From a marine gamma proteobacterium HTCC2143 (GTDB lineage: Bacteria; Pseudomonadota; Gammaproteobacteria; Pseudomonadales; Dasaniaceae), in NCBI GenBank assembly GCA_000169075.1, contig AAVT01000002.1, positions 397,957-461,956 of the forward strand: a stretch of 64,000 nt of DNA, given 5' to 3'. Positions 52,544-61,878 of this stretch are shown one piece after another (position 1 is the first letter of the stretch; each line of letters starts with the position of its first letter). The notes under the pieces are model-generated. The model searched no databases, was not told the DNA's origin, and saw only the letters and a list, made by a program, of their open reading frames with translations. The position numbers were made by a program, and so were the translations under genes.

Positions 52544-54181
52544 GTGGAACGAGAATCAATGGAATTCGACGTCGTTATTGTCGGCGCAGGCCCTGCAGGA
52601 CTCTCAGCAGCCTGTCGCATTCGCCAGCTGAGCGAAGACATCTCAGTCTGTGTCGTTGAAAAAGGGGCAGAAGTAGGCGCTCATATCCTCTCTGGGGCCG
52701 TTATGGACCCCAAAGCTATTAATGAGCTTTTTCCTGATTGGGAAGAACGCGGCGCGCCGTTAAATGTGCCTGTTACCCAAGACGAGGTTCTTTTGCTGCA
52801 GAGCCAAAAAGGGGCTGTTAAAGTACCCCTCATATTTGCTCCTGGTTTTCATAACGACGGCAATTATGTCATCAGTCTCGCCAATGTGTGTCGCTGGCTA
52901 GCCGAGCAAGCAGAAGGCCTTGGAGTAGAGATTTACCCCGGATTTGCAGCTTCGGAAGTACTTTATAACGATGATGGTAGCGTCAAAGGTATCGCTACCG
53001 GAGATATGGGAGTCGCGGCTGATGGCAGTCAGAAAGATGCCTACATGCAAGGCATGGAATTGCACGCCAAATACACCGTTTTTTCTGAGGGTTGTCGCGG
53101 TCATCTTGGAAAACAAATAATTGCTAAATTTAATTTAGATGAGGGATGTGATCCACAACATTACGGATTAGGATTCAAGGAGATTTGGGAAATCGATGAG
53201 GCGAAACACAAAGCCGGACTTGTCATCCATACAACCGGATGGCCAGCATCAAAAGGTACCGCATCGGGTAGCTACCTCTACCACGCTGAAGGTAATCAAA
53301 TCGCAATCGGCTACGTTGTTCCACTGAGCTATGACAACCCTCACGTCTCCCCATTTGACGAATTCCAACAGTGGAAACACCACGAAAAAATAAAGCACTA
53401 CCTTGAAGGCGGTACTCGAATTTCTTATGGCGCTCGGGCTCTAATCAAGGGCGGACCTCAATCTCGACCAAAAATGAGCTTTCCCGGCGGGTTACTAATT
53501 GGCGACGATGCAGGGACACTCAATTTTGCGCGTATTAAGGGTAGCCACACAGCGATGAAGTCGGGGATGATCGCAGCTGATACGTTGCATGCAGCGCTCA
53601 CAGGCGGCGCAGAAGGGGCTAGTGACCTTACCGACTACGCTGATAGGTTTAATGGCTCATGGCTGGACGATGAATTAAACAAATGGAGAAACTTTGGTCC
53701 ACTGTTGCACAAATTTGGCGGCATAATCGGAGCTGCACTCGCTTTTATCGATCAGGGTATCTTTCAAGGTAAATTACCATTTACCTTGCGCGACCCCAAG
53801 CCCGATCACTTGACCCTAAAACTGGCTGCTGAAATGCCGAAGATCGAGTATCCAAAACCGGACGGCGTCATCAGCTTTGACAAGCTTTCATCGGTATTCC
53901 TATCGAATACAAACCACGAAGAAGACCAACCCTGCCATTTGACGCTGAAAGATGCCAGCGTTCCAGTCAATCACAATCTCGCCTTGTACGACGAACCCGC
54001 TCAGCGTTATTGTCCTGCCGGTGTCTATGAGATTGTCGAAGAAGAGAGTGGTGATAAACGGCTGCAGATCAATGCACAAAACTGTGTGCACTGTAAAACT
54101 TGTGATATCAAAGACCCTACCCAGAATATTGAATGGGTAACACCTGAAGGACTGGGCGGCCCAAGCTATCCTAATATGTAA
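52544..54181 (+). CDS. Electron transfer flavoprotein-ubiquinone oxidoreductase
   Basis: 545-residue ETF-QO, an inner-membrane-associated FAD and [4Fe-4S] enzyme that moves electrons from ETF to ubiquinone. It starts ERESMEFDVVIVGAGPAGLS, the FAD motif; GAHILSGAVMDP follows near residue 50; the C-terminal ferredoxin-like part has the cluster Cys residues in RYCPAGVYEI and CVHCKTCDIKDP. The GTG at 52544 is chosen over ATG 52529 because GAGG precedes it and the family begins MER or similar at this point. It is divergent from etfBA. Length matches relatives (about 550). Confidence 0.95.
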   Translation: MERESMEFDVVIVGAGPAGLSAACRIRQLSEDISVCVVEKGAEVGAHILSGAVMDPKAINELFPDWEERGAPLNVPVTQDEVLLLQSQKGAVKVPLIFAPGFHNDGNYVISLANVCRWLAEQAEGLGVEIYPGFAASEVLYNDDGSVKGIATGDMGVAADGSQKDAYMQGMELHAKYTVFSEGCRGHLGKQIIAKFNLDEGCDPQHYGLGFKEIWEIDEAKHKAGLVIHTTGWPASKGTASGSYLYHAEGNQIAIGYVVPLSYDNPHVSPFDEFQQWKHHEKIKHYLEGGTRISYGARALIKGGPQSRPKMSFPGGLLIGDDAGTLNFARIKGSHTAMKSGMIAADTLHAALTGGAEGASDLTDYADRFNGSWLDDELNKWRNFGPLLHKFGGIIGAALAFIDQGIFQGKLPFTLRDPKPDHLTLKLAAEMPKIEYPKPDGVISFDKLSSVFLSNTNHEEDQPCHLTLKDASVPVNHNLALYDEPAQRYCPAGVYEIVEEESGDKRLQINAQNCVHCKTCDIKDPTQNIEWVTPEGLGGPSYPNM

Positions 54182-54248
54182 CGTCGGCAATTTGGCGAGT
54201 GTATGTTGCACTCGCCAAATCTCACTGGCTGAGCCGCAGGTCTGTTAA

Positions 54249-54791
54249 TCAGCCAATCTTGAACCACACGCCGTTACTAAGAACGCTAAAATCCCCTCCT
54301 TTGTCTACCGCGTGCTCAGCGATCCGATAGAATGCAGCGCGACTAATTTTTGCTGATAAGCCATTGTCCAGTCTAACAACGGGCTCAATAGCACCGGTAT
54401 CGCTGTCTGTAGTCACTTCCAATGCGTGATCAGCGCTGATTTCGAGCTCTTTTTCCATATTCGTTGCAATCGTAATCTTCTGATTTTCAGTCGACAGGCC
54501 AGTGAAATCGACGTCTACAATGATTAGCGGCTTATCTTCTACCTTGATTCTCCACTTCTCAACCGGCGTGACCAAATAATATTCACCGTCGTCTTCTTGC
54601 CTTAGAATAGAGGCAAACAATTTAACCAGTGATTTACGTTTAAACACGGTGCCCTCATGAAACCAATCACCGTTCTTTTTGATGATAATATCAATCTCAC
54701 CACTGAGTTCAGGATGCCATAAATGTAATGGCGGTCCTTCTACGTTAGCCAAAAATTCTTTGGACTGGTTTTCAATTTTACTCAGATTCAT
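54249..54791 (-). CDS. DUF1285 protein
   Basis: 180-residue protein of the DUF1285 family, common in Pseudomonas and relatives. Recognisable parts are PPLHLWHPELSGEIDIIIKKNGDWFHEGTVFKRKSLVKLFASIL near residues 20-63 (the conserved core: GEIDI, DGxWxHEG, R..LV.LF), LVTPVEKWRIKVEDKPLIIVDV near 73-94 and a C-terminal LSNGVWFKIG. No signal peptide. Structures of the family show a two-domain fold, with no established function. It starts immediately after the stop of the DUF4823 gene, so the two are cotranscribed. Confidence 0.9.
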   Translation of the reverse strand: MNLSKIENQSKEFLANVEGPPLHLWHPELSGEIDIIIKKNGDWFHEGTVFKRKSLVKLFASILRQEDDGEYYLVTPVEKWRIKVEDKPLIIVDVDFTGLSTENQKITIATNMEKELEISADHALEVTTDSDTGAIEPVVRLDNGLSAKISRAAFYRIAEHAVDKGGDFSVLSNGVWFKIG

Positions 54792-55379
54792 TTAGTTTCC
54801 CGAAAGGTCGCGACCGATTTGGCGAAGAGCACCAGCTAATAACTCGTCTTTATCATCGCCCAAAACATCGAAATGGCTGCTATCACTAGACAGCGTAATC
54901 TTATCGATAAAACTACCGTTAGCAAGATCGATGATTGTCAGCAGCAGATGTATTTCAGAAAAGTGACCGCTCCCAGTCTCATCTTGGCTCGATGTAAACA
55001 GCGAATCAGTATTTTGCACTTCAACAAAGATCAGGTAGTGGCGGCTATGCTGCTTAGACGACGTCTTTGCGCTTTCTAGCGAGTCTGCCGAGAGGCCGCC
55101 GACGACCGATTGAAAATAAGGCGACAAACCATTCGCTACGGTCTGACTGAACGACGCTTGGTTACCTATTTCCGTCGCTTGAGAAACGACCACCAAGTTG
55201 CTATGAGGACTCAATACAATGTTTCGAAGCCGTTTTACAGCGAACGAGTTTGTGATCCCGGACTGGCCGGCATAATACTGTGCCTGCTGCGCAATGAAAG
55301 CAGGCTGACAGGCGGTCACTGATAACAACAAACACAGTAAAGAAACTCTGATAAAAAAAGAACGATTCAACGGTGCCAT
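54792..55379 (-). CDS. DUF4823 lipoprotein
   Basis: 195-residue predicted lipoprotein. The signal peptide ends in a lipobox SVTAC with Cys24, followed by QPAFIAQQAQYYAGQSG. The mature part resembles DUF4823 proteins of Pseudomonas, with LRNIVLSPHSNLVVVSQATE near 50 and HYLIFVEVQNTDS near 113. ATG 55379 is preferred to two ATG codons a few residues upstream. Its stop abuts the DUF1285 start (TAA-ATG), so they are probably translationally coupled. Function unknown; envelope location is inferred from the lipobox. Confidence 0.82.
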   Translation of the reverse strand: MAPLNRSFFIRVSLLCLLLSVTACQPAFIAQQAQYYAGQSGITNSFAVKRLRNIVLSPHSNLVVVSQATEIGNQASFSQTVANGLSPYFQSVVGGLSADSLESAKTSSKQHSRHYLIFVEVQNTDSLFTSSQDETGSGHFSEIHLLLTIIDLANGSFIDKITLSSDSSHFDVLGDDKDELLAGALRQIGRDLSGN

Positions 55380-55476
55380 ATGAAGATCCATTCGCATTGA
55401 TAGTGCCGGTCGGCGATGACACGCCTGCCTTCCACTTACCGGCCTATACTTTTTACGTCATTTGACTGTAATCAGA

Positions 55477-56658
55477 TTAACCGATTAGCCGGACATTGAC
55501 TACGCCATCGATCTTACGCATGATTTCCAATACCTGCTCTGGAGGAGATGACTGTAAATCAATAAGATTGTAAGCAATATCCTCGCGGCTTTTATTAAGC
55601 ATGTCGATCACATTAATATTTTCATCAGCCAAAATAGAAAGAATACTACCGAGGATTTTTGGTACGTTTCGATTACTTATCGATAGGCGTACACTGCCAC
55701 TTTGGGGCGTTCTTTCTAGATATAGCGGTGGAAAATTGACTGAATTCTTAATGTTACCGTTTTCTAGAAAGTCTTTTAACTGAACCGCCGCCATAATCGC
55801 ACAGTTTTCCTCGGCCTCATCAGTACTGGCGCCGATATGCGGAGTAAGCACCGCGCCTCTCTTTCCGATCAGTTCTGGAGTTGGGAAATCGGCAATGTAT
55901 TTTGATAACTTTCCACTGTCTAGGACCTCGACAACAGCGGTCGTATCAACAATTTCTTCGCGTGCAAAATTAAGTAAAACCGCACCGCTTTTTAAATGTG
56001 ACAACAGTTCACGATTAATCATTTTGCGCGTAGCATCAAGGACCGGCAAATGCAGCGTAATGAAATCCGCACGGGAAACCAGTGATGTAATATTGTCGAC
56101 TTTTTCTACCTCACTGGATAACCGCCATGCTGCATCTACAGACAGCGCGGGATCATAGCCTGCAACTTTCATCCCAAGCGCTAAAGCGGTATCAGCCACC
56201 ATTGATCCGATTGCGCCTAAACCAATAACTCCCAGTGTTTTTCCTGACAATTCATTGCCTTTGAAGCGTTTCTTCTCTTTTTCTAACAATTTGCTCATGG
56301 CTGCGCCATCAGTTAAGTCGTCAAGGGTATTAACGTAGTCAATTCCTTCCAGAATACCCCGAGAGCCCAGCGTTAATGCGGACACAATGAGTTCTTTTAC
56401 CGCATTAGCATTTGCCCCCGGCGTGTTAAAGACCGGTATTCCTTGTTCCGTGCAATAATCAACGGGAATGTTATTTACACCAGCGCCGGCGCGACCTATT
56501 GCTAAAACTGAGTCTTGAATATCCGCCGGTTGCAGTTTGTGGCTCCGAACTAATACTGCGTCAGAAGTAACAAATTCACTCGCAATTTCATAGTCTTCCC
56601 GAGGGAACTTATCTAATCCCTTTGTGGATATTTGATTTAAGGTCAATATCTTGTACAC
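55477..56658 (-). CDS. serA: D-3-phosphoglycerate dehydrogenase
   Basis: 393-residue D-2-hydroxyacid dehydrogenase catalysing the first step of serine synthesis. The NAD motif LGVIGLGAIGSMVADTALALG lies near 143-163 (given in part), the catalytic Arg in NFAREEIVD near 231, and the His in LTPHIGASTDEAEEN near 275. A C-terminal ACT domain (about 320-393, ILADENINVIDM) probably binds serine for feedback. It is the short SerA form with one ACT domain; no intervening domain is seen. The gene stands alone between the DUF4823 gene and ppiD. Confidence 0.92.
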   Translation of the reverse strand: MYKILTLNQISTKGLDKFPREDYEIASEFVTSDAVLVRSHKLQPADIQDSVLAIGRAGAGVNNIPVDYCTEQGIPVFNTPGANANAVKELIVSALTLGSRGILEGIDYVNTLDDLTDGAAMSKLLEKEKKRFKGNELSGKTLGVIGLGAIGSMVADTALALGMKVAGYDPALSVDAAWRLSSEVEKVDNITSLVSRADFITLHLPVLDATRKMINRELLSHLKSGAVLLNFAREEIVDTTAVVEVLDSGKLSKYIADFPTPELIGKRGAVLTPHIGASTDEAEENCAIMAAVQLKDFLENGNIKNSVNFPPLYLERTPQSGSVRLSISNRNVPKILGSILSILADENINVIDMLNKSREDIAYNLIDLQSSPPEQVLEIMRKIDGVVNVRLIG

Positions 56659-56691
56659 GTATTTAACTCCTGGTTTTAGCTCTGAATCGAG

Positions 56692-58572
56692 TTACAAAAT
56701 GGAAATATCGGCTTTAGAACGCAGTGACCGTAGAAAACCGCTCATACTGACGTCGGCATTGTTGCGCTGAAGCTGAGACTTTAACTCCCGTTGCTCTGCG
56801 GTTGAGAATTGCTGCAAGCTACCCTCTTCCACTTCTTCCAATTGAACGACCGCTACGTCACCATTTGCAAGAGCCACGGCCTCTCTCCGGACTTCTCCAT
56901 TGTGAATATCGGGCATGGCAAAAACAGCTACCATCAGATTGGTATCAACCACGCTAGAACTACGGGTAATATTCTGCTGAACCTGCCATTCGTAACCGCC
57001 TTCCAGTGCAATTTCAGCCACTTCTTTGCCCGCTTTCATCGCTTCAATCGCGCTAGCTGCAAGCTCCAGCGATAATGCTGTGGCGCGCTGCTGACTAAGT
57101 TCTGCAATAATGAACGGTTGAACATCTGATAAGGGTTTTGCCTTAGCCGGTTCATGCTTTAAAACGCTGACTACAATAAAATGATCCGCTGCTAACTCCA
57201 AAACATCACTGTTATTACCATCTACTATTACTTCACTGCTAAAAGCAGCCGCTAAAACTTGCGCATTGGCAAGTGATCCGGTGGCCGACGAGCGTGAAAG
57301 GAAGTTAGACTTTTTAAGTGTTAAGCTTAAGTCTTCGGCTGGACCGGTCAAGCCCTCAGAATTGAAAGCAAGGTCACGTAAATCTTCAACAGCATTAACA
57401 AACTCCGCTTCCGCAGCCGCTTGTTGCAGTCGACCCTCAATAACAGACCCACGCTCGCTGAAGGGCGCCGGGCTAACGCCTCTAATCTCTGTAGCTTTTA
57501 AAAGATGGTACCCCGCATCCGTTTGGATAGGTTCCGATATTTGGTCCAGGGCTAATTCAAATAGTGCCGCTTCAAATTCCGGTGGAAACGTATCGCCCAT
57601 CGTAAACCCAAGGTCTCCGGCATCGCTGGATGAACCCGGGTCTTCCGAAAACTCACGAGCTATAGTCGCAAAATCTGTGTCACCCGTTAATTTTTCTGCC
57701 AATTGCTCAGCCAATTGACGAGCCTCACTGGCGTCCCGATCATCGGTGATTTCAATGAGAATATGTGAAACTCTTCGCTCTTCATCAGCCTCAAAAGCTG
57801 CAATTTCAAGCGCGTACTCTCGCTCGATATCATCGGCCTCAACCGGCTTAAAGAAATCTGCCGTCTTAACCTCTACGTACTCGAGCATTACCTGCTCTTC
57901 CGACTGATATTTATCGATATTATCATTGTAGTGTTGTTGAATTTCCTCTTCGCTGATAATAACCTGCGCGGCTACTTTTTCTCTGGGGAGTATGAAGTAG
58001 CGAAAGCTGCGCTGTTGCCCAACGATTTTCGACACTTCTGAAAGTTCATTACTGATAACAAAATCAGATCCCGAAATACCACTGTTTAACTGGGCAACTG
58101 TTAAATCTTGCGACATAAGCTGTTTATAAAACGCCGTCGAATACCCACTACCGCGCAAAATGCTTTGATAACGCTCAGGAGAAAACTTGCCGTCTTCCTG
58201 AAACTGCTCCATTGCGATAATAGTTTGATCAAGAGCTGCATCAGAGACACCAACTGAGGCATCTGCTGCCGCTTGTAGCAACAACTTTTGCTGAATAAGA
58301 CGATCTAGAACTGGCCCCCTTAAGCGTTGATCGTCGAGTAACGACGGATCTGCATTTTCACCCATGTAATTTAGCAGTCGCCTACGCTCCAGGCTAACGC
58401 CCTGCTCCAGCTCCGCGAGTGAAATTTCATCGCCGTTAACAGCCGCCACGACTGCCGGGCCATTATTGCCCACTAAACTATCAATACCAAAAAGAGCAAA
58501 GGTCAGGATAATTAGGCCTATGATAAATTTCGCTATCAGTCCTTGAGAGTTTTCTCGGATATTTTGCAGCAT
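56692..58572 (-). CDS. ppiD: Peptidyl-prolyl isomerase PpiD
   Basis: 626-residue periplasmic chaperone anchored in the inner membrane near SecYEG. It starts MLQNIRENSQGLIAKFIIGL with one membrane helix (about 15-34), then a SurA-like N-terminal chaperone domain, a parvulin domain near 250-355 (RRVSHILIEI, FATIAREFSEDPGSSSDAGDLGF, FELALDQISEPIQTDAGYHLLK) and a C-terminal chaperone region. ATG 58572 follows a GGGGG stretch and gives the family N-terminus; the frame extends to 58614 into the hupB terminator. Length equals E. coli PpiD (623). It follows hupB in the usual order. Confidence 0.95.
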   Translation of the reverse strand: MLQNIRENSQGLIAKFIIGLIILTFALFGIDSLVGNNGPAVVAAVNGDEISLAELEQGVSLERRRLLNYMGENADPSLLDDQRLRGPVLDRLIQQKLLLQAAADASVGVSDAALDQTIIAMEQFQEDGKFSPERYQSILRGSGYSTAFYKQLMSQDLTVAQLNSGISGSDFVISNELSEVSKIVGQQRSFRYFILPREKVAAQVIISEEEIQQHYNDNIDKYQSEEQVMLEYVEVKTADFFKPVEADDIEREYALEIAAFEADEERRVSHILIEITDDRDASEARQLAEQLAEKLTGDTDFATIAREFSEDPGSSSDAGDLGFTMGDTFPPEFEAALFELALDQISEPIQTDAGYHLLKATEIRGVSPAPFSERGSVIEGRLQQAAAEAEFVNAVEDLRDLAFNSEGLTGPAEDLSLTLKKSNFLSRSSATGSLANAQVLAAAFSSEVIVDGNNSDVLELAADHFIVVSVLKHEPAKAKPLSDVQPFIIAELSQQRATALSLELAASAIEAMKAGKEVAEIALEGGYEWQVQQNITRSSSVVDTNLMVAVFAMPDIHNGEVRREAVALANGDVAVVQLEEVEEGSLQQFSTAEQRELKSQLQRNNADVSMSGFLRSLRSKADISIL

Positions 58573-58600
58573 TTGCGCCCCCGGCAAAGTAGCCCTTAAC

Positions 58601-58629
58601 CAAAAAAAGCGCATCGATAGATGCGCTTT
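58601..58629 (-). terminator. Rho-independent terminator between hupB and ppiD
   Basis: AAAGCGCAT (58606-58614) pairs with ATGCGCTTT (58621-58629); read on the minus strand the stem is followed by a seven-T run. It lies 85 bases after the hupB stop and 29 before the ppiD start, so abundant HU message is separated from ppiD. Confidence 0.85.
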
Positions 58630-58713
58630 CTATTTGTAGAAATTACTTACTTCTATATCACAATGTGTAATGTCTTTCGTTTCTTGCCACGACAACGCAG
58701 CAGGAAAGGTCGA

Positions 58714-58986
58714 TCAGTTGACCGCGTCTTTAAGCGCTTTACCAGCTTTAAAGCCAGGTACCTTAGCCGCCTTAATTTGAATTTCTGCGCCCGTCTGTGG
58801 ATTTCTACCGGTACGAGCAGCACGATCTTTAACTGCAAACGTGCCGAAACCAACCAGTACGACCTGATCACCGTCTTTCAAAGCGCCCGTTACAGTTTCA
58901 ACCATGGCGTCAAGAGCACGACCAGCGGCTGCTTTTGGAAGATCAGCGGAAGCTGCTATAGCTTCAATAAGCTCAGATTTATTCAC
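58714..58986 (-). CDS. hupB: DNA-binding protein HU-beta
   Basis: 90-residue nucleoid protein HU. The whole family pattern is present: [20 protein letters not shown] at the N-terminus, [14 protein letters not shown] near 39-52, and the DNA-gripping arm with [14 protein letters not shown] near 58-71. It starts with GTG, preceded by AAGGGG. Located between lon and ppiD as in most Gammaproteobacteria, with its own terminator downstream. Confidence 0.97.
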   Translation of the reverse strand: MNKSELIEAIAASADLPKAAAGRALDAMVETVTGALKDGDQVVLVGFGTFAVKDRAARTGRNPQTGAEIQIKAAKVPGFKAGKALKDAVN

Positions 58987-59176
58987 AATTTACCCCTTAA
59001 AAAAGTTTATGGATTTAATCTTATCGCCATCATTGAAAAAAAATCATCAACTATAACTACAAAATTAAGGCCTGGAATTCAGATCCCGATTTATTATTAC
59101 TAATAACACGGCTACGATTAATGCAGGACGCAATTTATACCAACTGAGTCCATAGCGGTCAAGCCGAAAGCCCCAT

Positions 59177-61602
59177 TTAATGAGCGTTTATTCGACTTTT
59201 AGCACCCTTTTTCGTTTTTTCCTTTATCTCAGGCACGTTATCCCCTGTCTTGCTTAAAAACTCATCATCTGAGATGGGTTCTGGCATCCGCTCTAATGCA
59301 ATAGCCAAAACCTCATCGATCCACTTGACGGGTCTAATTTCGAGGTCCGCCTTGATGTTATCCGGTATCTCTTTTAGATCTCGTGCATTTTCGTCAGGAA
59401 TTATAACTGTCTTTATCCCGCCACGATGTGCCGCGAGTAATTTTTCCTTCAGGCCACCAATGGGCAACACCTGGCCACGGAGTGTTATTTCACCCGTCAT
59501 CGCGACATCGGAATTAACCGGGATACCAGTAAGTACGGATACCAGTGCGGTACACATCCCAACGCCCGCACTTGGGCCATCCTTCGGTGTTGCGCCCTCT
59601 GGAACGTGAATGTGTAAGTCATGCTCATCATGGTAACTCGCTTTAATACCGAGCATCTGGGAGCGACTTCTAACCACGGTGGTAGCGGCCTGAATTGATT
59701 CCAACATCACGTCACCGAGCGACCCAGTTTTAACTTGCCTGCCTTTGCCAGCAACAGACACGGCCTCTATAGTTAGAAGCTCGCCGCCAACCTGAGTCCA
59801 GGCTAAACCGGTAACCTGACCAATCTGGTTTTCCTCTTCGGCTTTGCCATAGCTAAATTTCCGGACACCGCTGTAATCTTCCAGGACATCAGGCGTTATT
59901 ACAACCGGAGCTGTTTTCTCGCCAAGAGCAAACTCTTTAACCACTTTGCGGCATAACTTTGCAACTTCGCGCTCTAAGCCTCGGACACCTGCTTCACGAG
60001 TATAGTAACGAACCAGATCCTGAATAGCCTCCTCCGCAATCTCCAGCTCCCCGGCTTTCAACCCATTGTTTTTCATTGCTTTAGGCTTCAGATAACGCTG
60101 TGCAATATTAATTTTTTCATCTTCGGTGTAACCAGGGATACGAATAACCTCCATGCGATCCAATAGCGGCGCAGGAATATTCATCGAGTTCGAAGTACAA
60201 ATAAACATTACGTCAGAGAGATCGTAATCAACCTCCAAGTAATGGTCATTAAAACTATTGTTTTGCTCTGGATCCAAAACCTCTAACAAAGCAGACGCAG
60301 GATCACCACGATTATCCATCCCCATTTTGTCTATCTCATCTAACAAAAATAGTGGGTTTTTCACTTCAGCCTTTGCTAGCTTCTGAACTATTTTTCCGGG
60401 CATAGAACCGATATACGTCCTTCTATGGCCCCTTATTTCAGCCTCGTCACGAACACCACCCAGGGCCATTCTGATAAACTTTCGATTGGTAGAGCGCGCA
60501 ATTGACTCCCCCAGGGAGGTTTTTCCAACACCGGGAGGCCCGACTAGACAAAGAACAGGTCCTTTGATTTTCTTAACGCGTTTTTGGACCGCAAGATATT
60601 CAACAATTCGCTCTTTAACTTCATCAAGTCCGTAATGGTCTTCGTCAAGAATCTCTTGAGCCAGCTTGAGATCATGCTTTAGCTTGGAGCGTTTTTCCAA
60701 GGCACGCCCACCATCCAGTCTAAATAACTCCGCACAACTGATGCTTCTGCCGACATAGGTGACATCATTTTGAGTTTATTCAGCTCGGCATTAGATTTAG
60801 CCTCAGCCTCTTTACTCATACCACTGTTTTTGATCTTTTCCTGTAATTCTTCCATCTCATTTGGCGCTTCGTCCATATCGCCAAGCTCTTTTTGAATGGC
60901 TTTCATCTGCTCATTGAGATAATACTCTCGCTGGCTCTTTTCCATTTGCTTTTTGACTCGACCACGAATCCGTTTTTCAACTTGAAATAAGTCAATTTCG
61001 GCGTCCATCAAACCCATCAACTGATCAATGCGCTCATGAATATCCGCCACTTCCAGTATCGCTTGCTTCTGCTCCAGCTCAAGCGACATATGCGCGGCAA
61101 TAGTGTCCGCAAGACGGCCCGGCTCCTCGATGCCGGAGACAGAGTTTAGTACCTCGGACGGCACTTTTTTACTCAGGTTAACGTATTTGTCAAACTGCCC
61201 CATCGCCGACTGCACCAAAGCATCGGCCTCTTTTTGGTCTAGGTCGGCAGGCTCATCCGCAACCGTCATCGCAGTATAAAACCCATCGGTCGATTTCACG
61301 GCCTCCAGTTTTGCTCGATAACCCCCTTCCACTAATACTTTGACAGTGCCGTCAGGCAACTTCAGCAGCTGTAGTACTGTTGAAACAGTTCCCACTTGGT
61401 AAATATCATCTTCACCGGGGTCATCTACGGAGGCATTTTTCTGCGCCACTAATAAAATCTGCTTGTCGCTTGCCATGGCCTCTTCCAGCGCCTGAATTGA
61501 CCTCTCCCTGCCGACAAACAGTGGTATAACCATATGTGGATACACCACAACATCCCTTAGCGGGAGTAAAGGTAATTCGATTAGTTCAACATTGTCGCCC
61601 AT
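59177..61602 (-). CDS. lon: ATP-dependent Lon protease, split by a one-base frameshift
   Basis: Two frames, 60679-61602 and 59177-60700, together encode one full Lon (about 808 residues). The N-terminal half has the LON substrate domain ([24 protein letters not shown] split over two motifs) and coiled coil, ending [20 protein letters not shown]. The rest resumes [23 protein letters not shown] and has Walker [12 protein letters not shown], the catalytic Ser in [12 protein letters not shown] and Lys in [11 protein letters not shown]. Relatives read VPWKKRSK across the joint, which needs one more A in the A5 run at plus-strand 60692-60696. All motifs elsewhere are intact, so a sequencing deletion is most likely; a true null or low-level recoding cannot be excluded. 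A heat-shock promoter candidate lies upstream. Confidence 0.93.
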
Positions 61603-61708
61603 TGGGTCACCTGTAGGTCACTGGCCGTATCTGGCCAAAAATTTGTACTATTTACTTAATAATAGGCTGTTCTGACGTTTAATCCAGAGCAACTGATCCA
61701 TGAATTAA

Positions 61709-61737
61709 ACATGGGGTCATTGACTCTTAAATACAAG
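61709..61737 (-). promoter_or_regulatory. Sigma-32 (heat-shock) promoter candidate for lon
   Basis: On the minus strand CTTGTAT (plus 61731-61737) and CCCATGT (plus 61709-61715) are 15 bases apart. The consensus is CTTGAAA, 13-17 bases, CCCATNT: the -10 matches fully and the -35 in five of seven. It lies about 107 bases before the lon ATG; lon is a classic heat-shock gene. Confidence 0.65.
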
Positions 61738-61837
61738 GGAAGGTGCGATTATTTTTGTCGATGAAACTTTCAAACCATCGGCAATAAACGCGGGCATTTA
61801 GCTAAATAAAAAATAAAGTACAGCGGAGGGGCGGAAC

Positions 61838-61870
61838 AAAAAGTTGCGTCAGAGGATCCCCTAACGCAAC
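61838..61870 (-). terminator. Rho-independent terminator of clpX
   Basis: GTTGCGT (61843-61849) pairs with ACGCAAC (61864-61870), with a further partly paired AGGGGATCCTCT inside; on the minus strand the stem is followed by TTTTT (plus 61838-61842). It starts 9 bases after the clpX stop. Confidence 0.85.
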
Positions 61871-61878
61871 GTCAACAG

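Larger units (their letters stand above)
61603..61878. other. lon-clpX intergenic control region
   Basis: 276 non-coding bases carrying a sigma-32-type promoter for lon (61709-61737) and the clpX terminator (61838-61870). This supports separate transcription of lon from clpPX. Confidence 0.6.

Noticed and set aside
60685..60705. Programmed -1 frameshift in lon at the G-AAA-AAC heptamer
   Set aside because: The sequence is near the X-XXY-YYZ pattern and would give VPWKNRSK, but the first base is G, so the P-site Lys tRNA would mismatch after slipping, and I see no strong stem-loop just downstream. Lon is not known to need recoding. A missing A explains it more simply.
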